A DNA stretch of 5,076 nucleotides from Actinomycetota bacterium (GTDB lineage Bacteria > Actinomycetota > Thermoleophilia > Gaiellales > Gaiellaceae). The stretch is taken from positions 1 through 5,076 of the forward strand of contig JACCRW010000336.1 in the NCBI GenBank assembly GCA_013813345.1, read 5' to 3'. The first letter of the stretch is position 1. Each line of letters starts with the position of its first letter. The translations under genes were made by a program, and so were the position numbers. Of this stretch, positions 4,314-5,076 are shown piece by piece. The notes under the pieces were generated by a model. That model worked only from the letters and a program-made list of their open reading frames with translations, searched no databases and was not told the origin of the DNA.

Positions 4314-5076
4314 GGAGCGCGCTCGAACGGACCCACTGGCGGTTGTCGTAGCGGTAGAGGTAGACGCCCGAGAGCGGGAAGTAGCGCGTCTTCGAGGTGC
4401 GCACGGCGATCCCCGGGAGCAAGAACGGGTTCGCGCGCTGGTCGAGGCTCTGTGCCGCTCGGAGCAGCCCGGCGCGAGTGAGGCTCCGGCCGGCCTTGCG
4501 CAGCGTCTCGGTCATCGTCCAGGCGACCGTCATCCCGTACCAGTTGTAGACGTCCGCCTCGCGACCCTTCGGATGGTGGCGGCGCATGATCCGGCGATAG
4601 AGCGCGAGCGCGGGATCCTTCGCCCAGATCGGGTCGTTCGGGTTCTTGAGAAACGCGATCGAGAGCGCACCCCTCGTCAGCTCGGGCGCGTTCGCACGGG
4701 CGATCGCCATGATCCCGGGCTCGATCGAGACCGACGCGATGTAGACGCGCGGCTTCCAGGCGAGCCGGTGAGCGGCGACGAGCGCCTGGATCGCGAACTT
4801 CGGCGTCGCGAAGATCAGCAGCGTGTCGGCGCCAGAGCCCTTCAGCTTCGCGAGCTGGGTGGAGACGTCGGTGTCCGTGAGCTCGTAGCTCTCCTTCGCG
4901 AGCACCCTCGGCCCCTTGCCGGCGATCGCGCGCTCGAGCCCGCGCGTCAGGTCGGCGCCGAGCGCGGTCGACTCCAGGAGGACGGCGAGCCGCGCGCCCT
5001 TGGCCGTTCTCGCCAGGTGACGGCCGTAGACCGCGCCCTCGCCGACGTAGCTCTGGAGGAAGCCCATCGTCCACGG
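4297..5076 (-). CDS. ABC transporter substrate-binding protein, branched-chain amino acid type (Peripla_BP_6), N-terminus cut by window end
   Basis: The frame is open from the window edge to TAG at 4299-4297, giving 259 visible residues. It is the C-terminal two thirds of an extracytoplasmic binding protein of the LivJ-like class, which captures a small solute (amino acid, amide or similar) for an ABC importer. Family marks by visible residue: PWTMGFLQSYVGEGAVYGR (1-19); ARLAVLLES..LGADLTRGL (28-47), the start of lobe two; ESYELTDTDVSTQLAKLKGS (62-81); GADTLLIFATPKFAIQAL (82-99); KPRVYIASVS (108-117); FLKNPNDPIW (142-151); VYNWYGMTVA (176-185); and LLPGIAVRTSKTRYFPL (219-235). Members are usually about 390-420 residues, so some 130-160 residues with the signal sequence lie outside. 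The ATG at 5067 is internal, since PWT upstream continues the family match. No permease or ATPase gene is in view, and the ligand cannot be told. Confidence 0.9.
   Translation of the reverse strand, partial: PWTMGFLQSYVGEGAVYGRHLARTAKGARLAVLLESTALGADLTRGLERAIAGKGPRVLAKESYELTDTDVSTQLAKLKGSGADTLLIFATPKFAIQALVAAHRLAWKPRVYIASVSIEPGIMAIARANAPELTRGALSIAFLKNPNDPIWAKDPALALYRRIMRRHHPKGREADVYNWYGMTVAWTMTETLRKAGRSLTRAGLLRAAQSLDQRANPFLLPGIAVRTSKTRYFPLSGVYLYRYDNRQWVRSSALLDPRG

Noticed and set aside
4259..5074. N-terminal extension of the secreted-protein frame up to 5074
   Set aside because: The extra residues are an Arg/Pro-rich off-frame reading of the substrate-binding protein gene. The signal peptide and ribosome site place the start at 4258.
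1..5076. tRNA or rRNA genes, CRISPR repeats, insertion sequences, attachment sites
   Set aside because: Nearly every base is inside a supported coding gene. No repeat array, transposase, terminal inverted repeat pair or tRNA-like fold was seen by eye.

Overview
The window is GC-rich, with a strong preference for G or C at third codon positions, and is almost entirely coding. It looks like an ordinary chromosomal segment of a high-GC bacterium. I infer an actinobacterial lineage, possibly Thermoleophilia (Gaiellales or Solirubrobacterales). That rests on the protein style: a GST with a CPYC motif, a secreted Thr/Ala-rich protein, tightly overlapping genes and weak Shine-Dalgarno sites. No marker gene is present, so the placement is tentative.

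Layout. The + strand from 1 to 2440 carries four genes in one direction with almost no spacing. They are the C-terminal part of an AlkA-type 3-methyladenine DNA glycosylase (cut by the window start), a GNAT acetyltransferase fused to an uncharacterised C-terminal domain, a glutathione S-transferase-like protein, and a single-domain rhodanese. The second and third genes overlap by 1 nt and the third and fourth by 4 nt. The first two are separated by 16 nt, exactly bridged by a 7-codon micro-ORF that overlaps the stop of one and the start of the other. This looks like one translationally coupled operon. Its enzymes plausibly share a theme of electrophile and alkylation damage plus sulfur chemistry, but that theme is inference.

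The - strand from 5076 down to 2437 carries three genes. First is the C-terminal two thirds of a Leu/Ile/Val-type (Peripla_BP_6) ABC substrate-binding protein, cut by the window end. Next is a secreted protein of unknown function with a clear signal peptide. Last is a stand-alone class I glutamine amidotransferase with an intact Cys-His-Glu triad. A strong GC-rich hairpin lies between the secreted-protein gene and the amidotransferase gene, followed by a possible leaderless promoter. The amidotransferase converges on the rhodanese gene, and the two share a CTAG palindrome as both stop codons.

I found no RNA genes, mobile elements, CRISPR arrays or origins. No gap between genes exceeds about 55 nt. 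There is no obvious new defence or mobile system. The items most worth a second look are the GNAT fusion domain with its coupled operon, the micro-ORF junction, and the unrecognised secreted protein.
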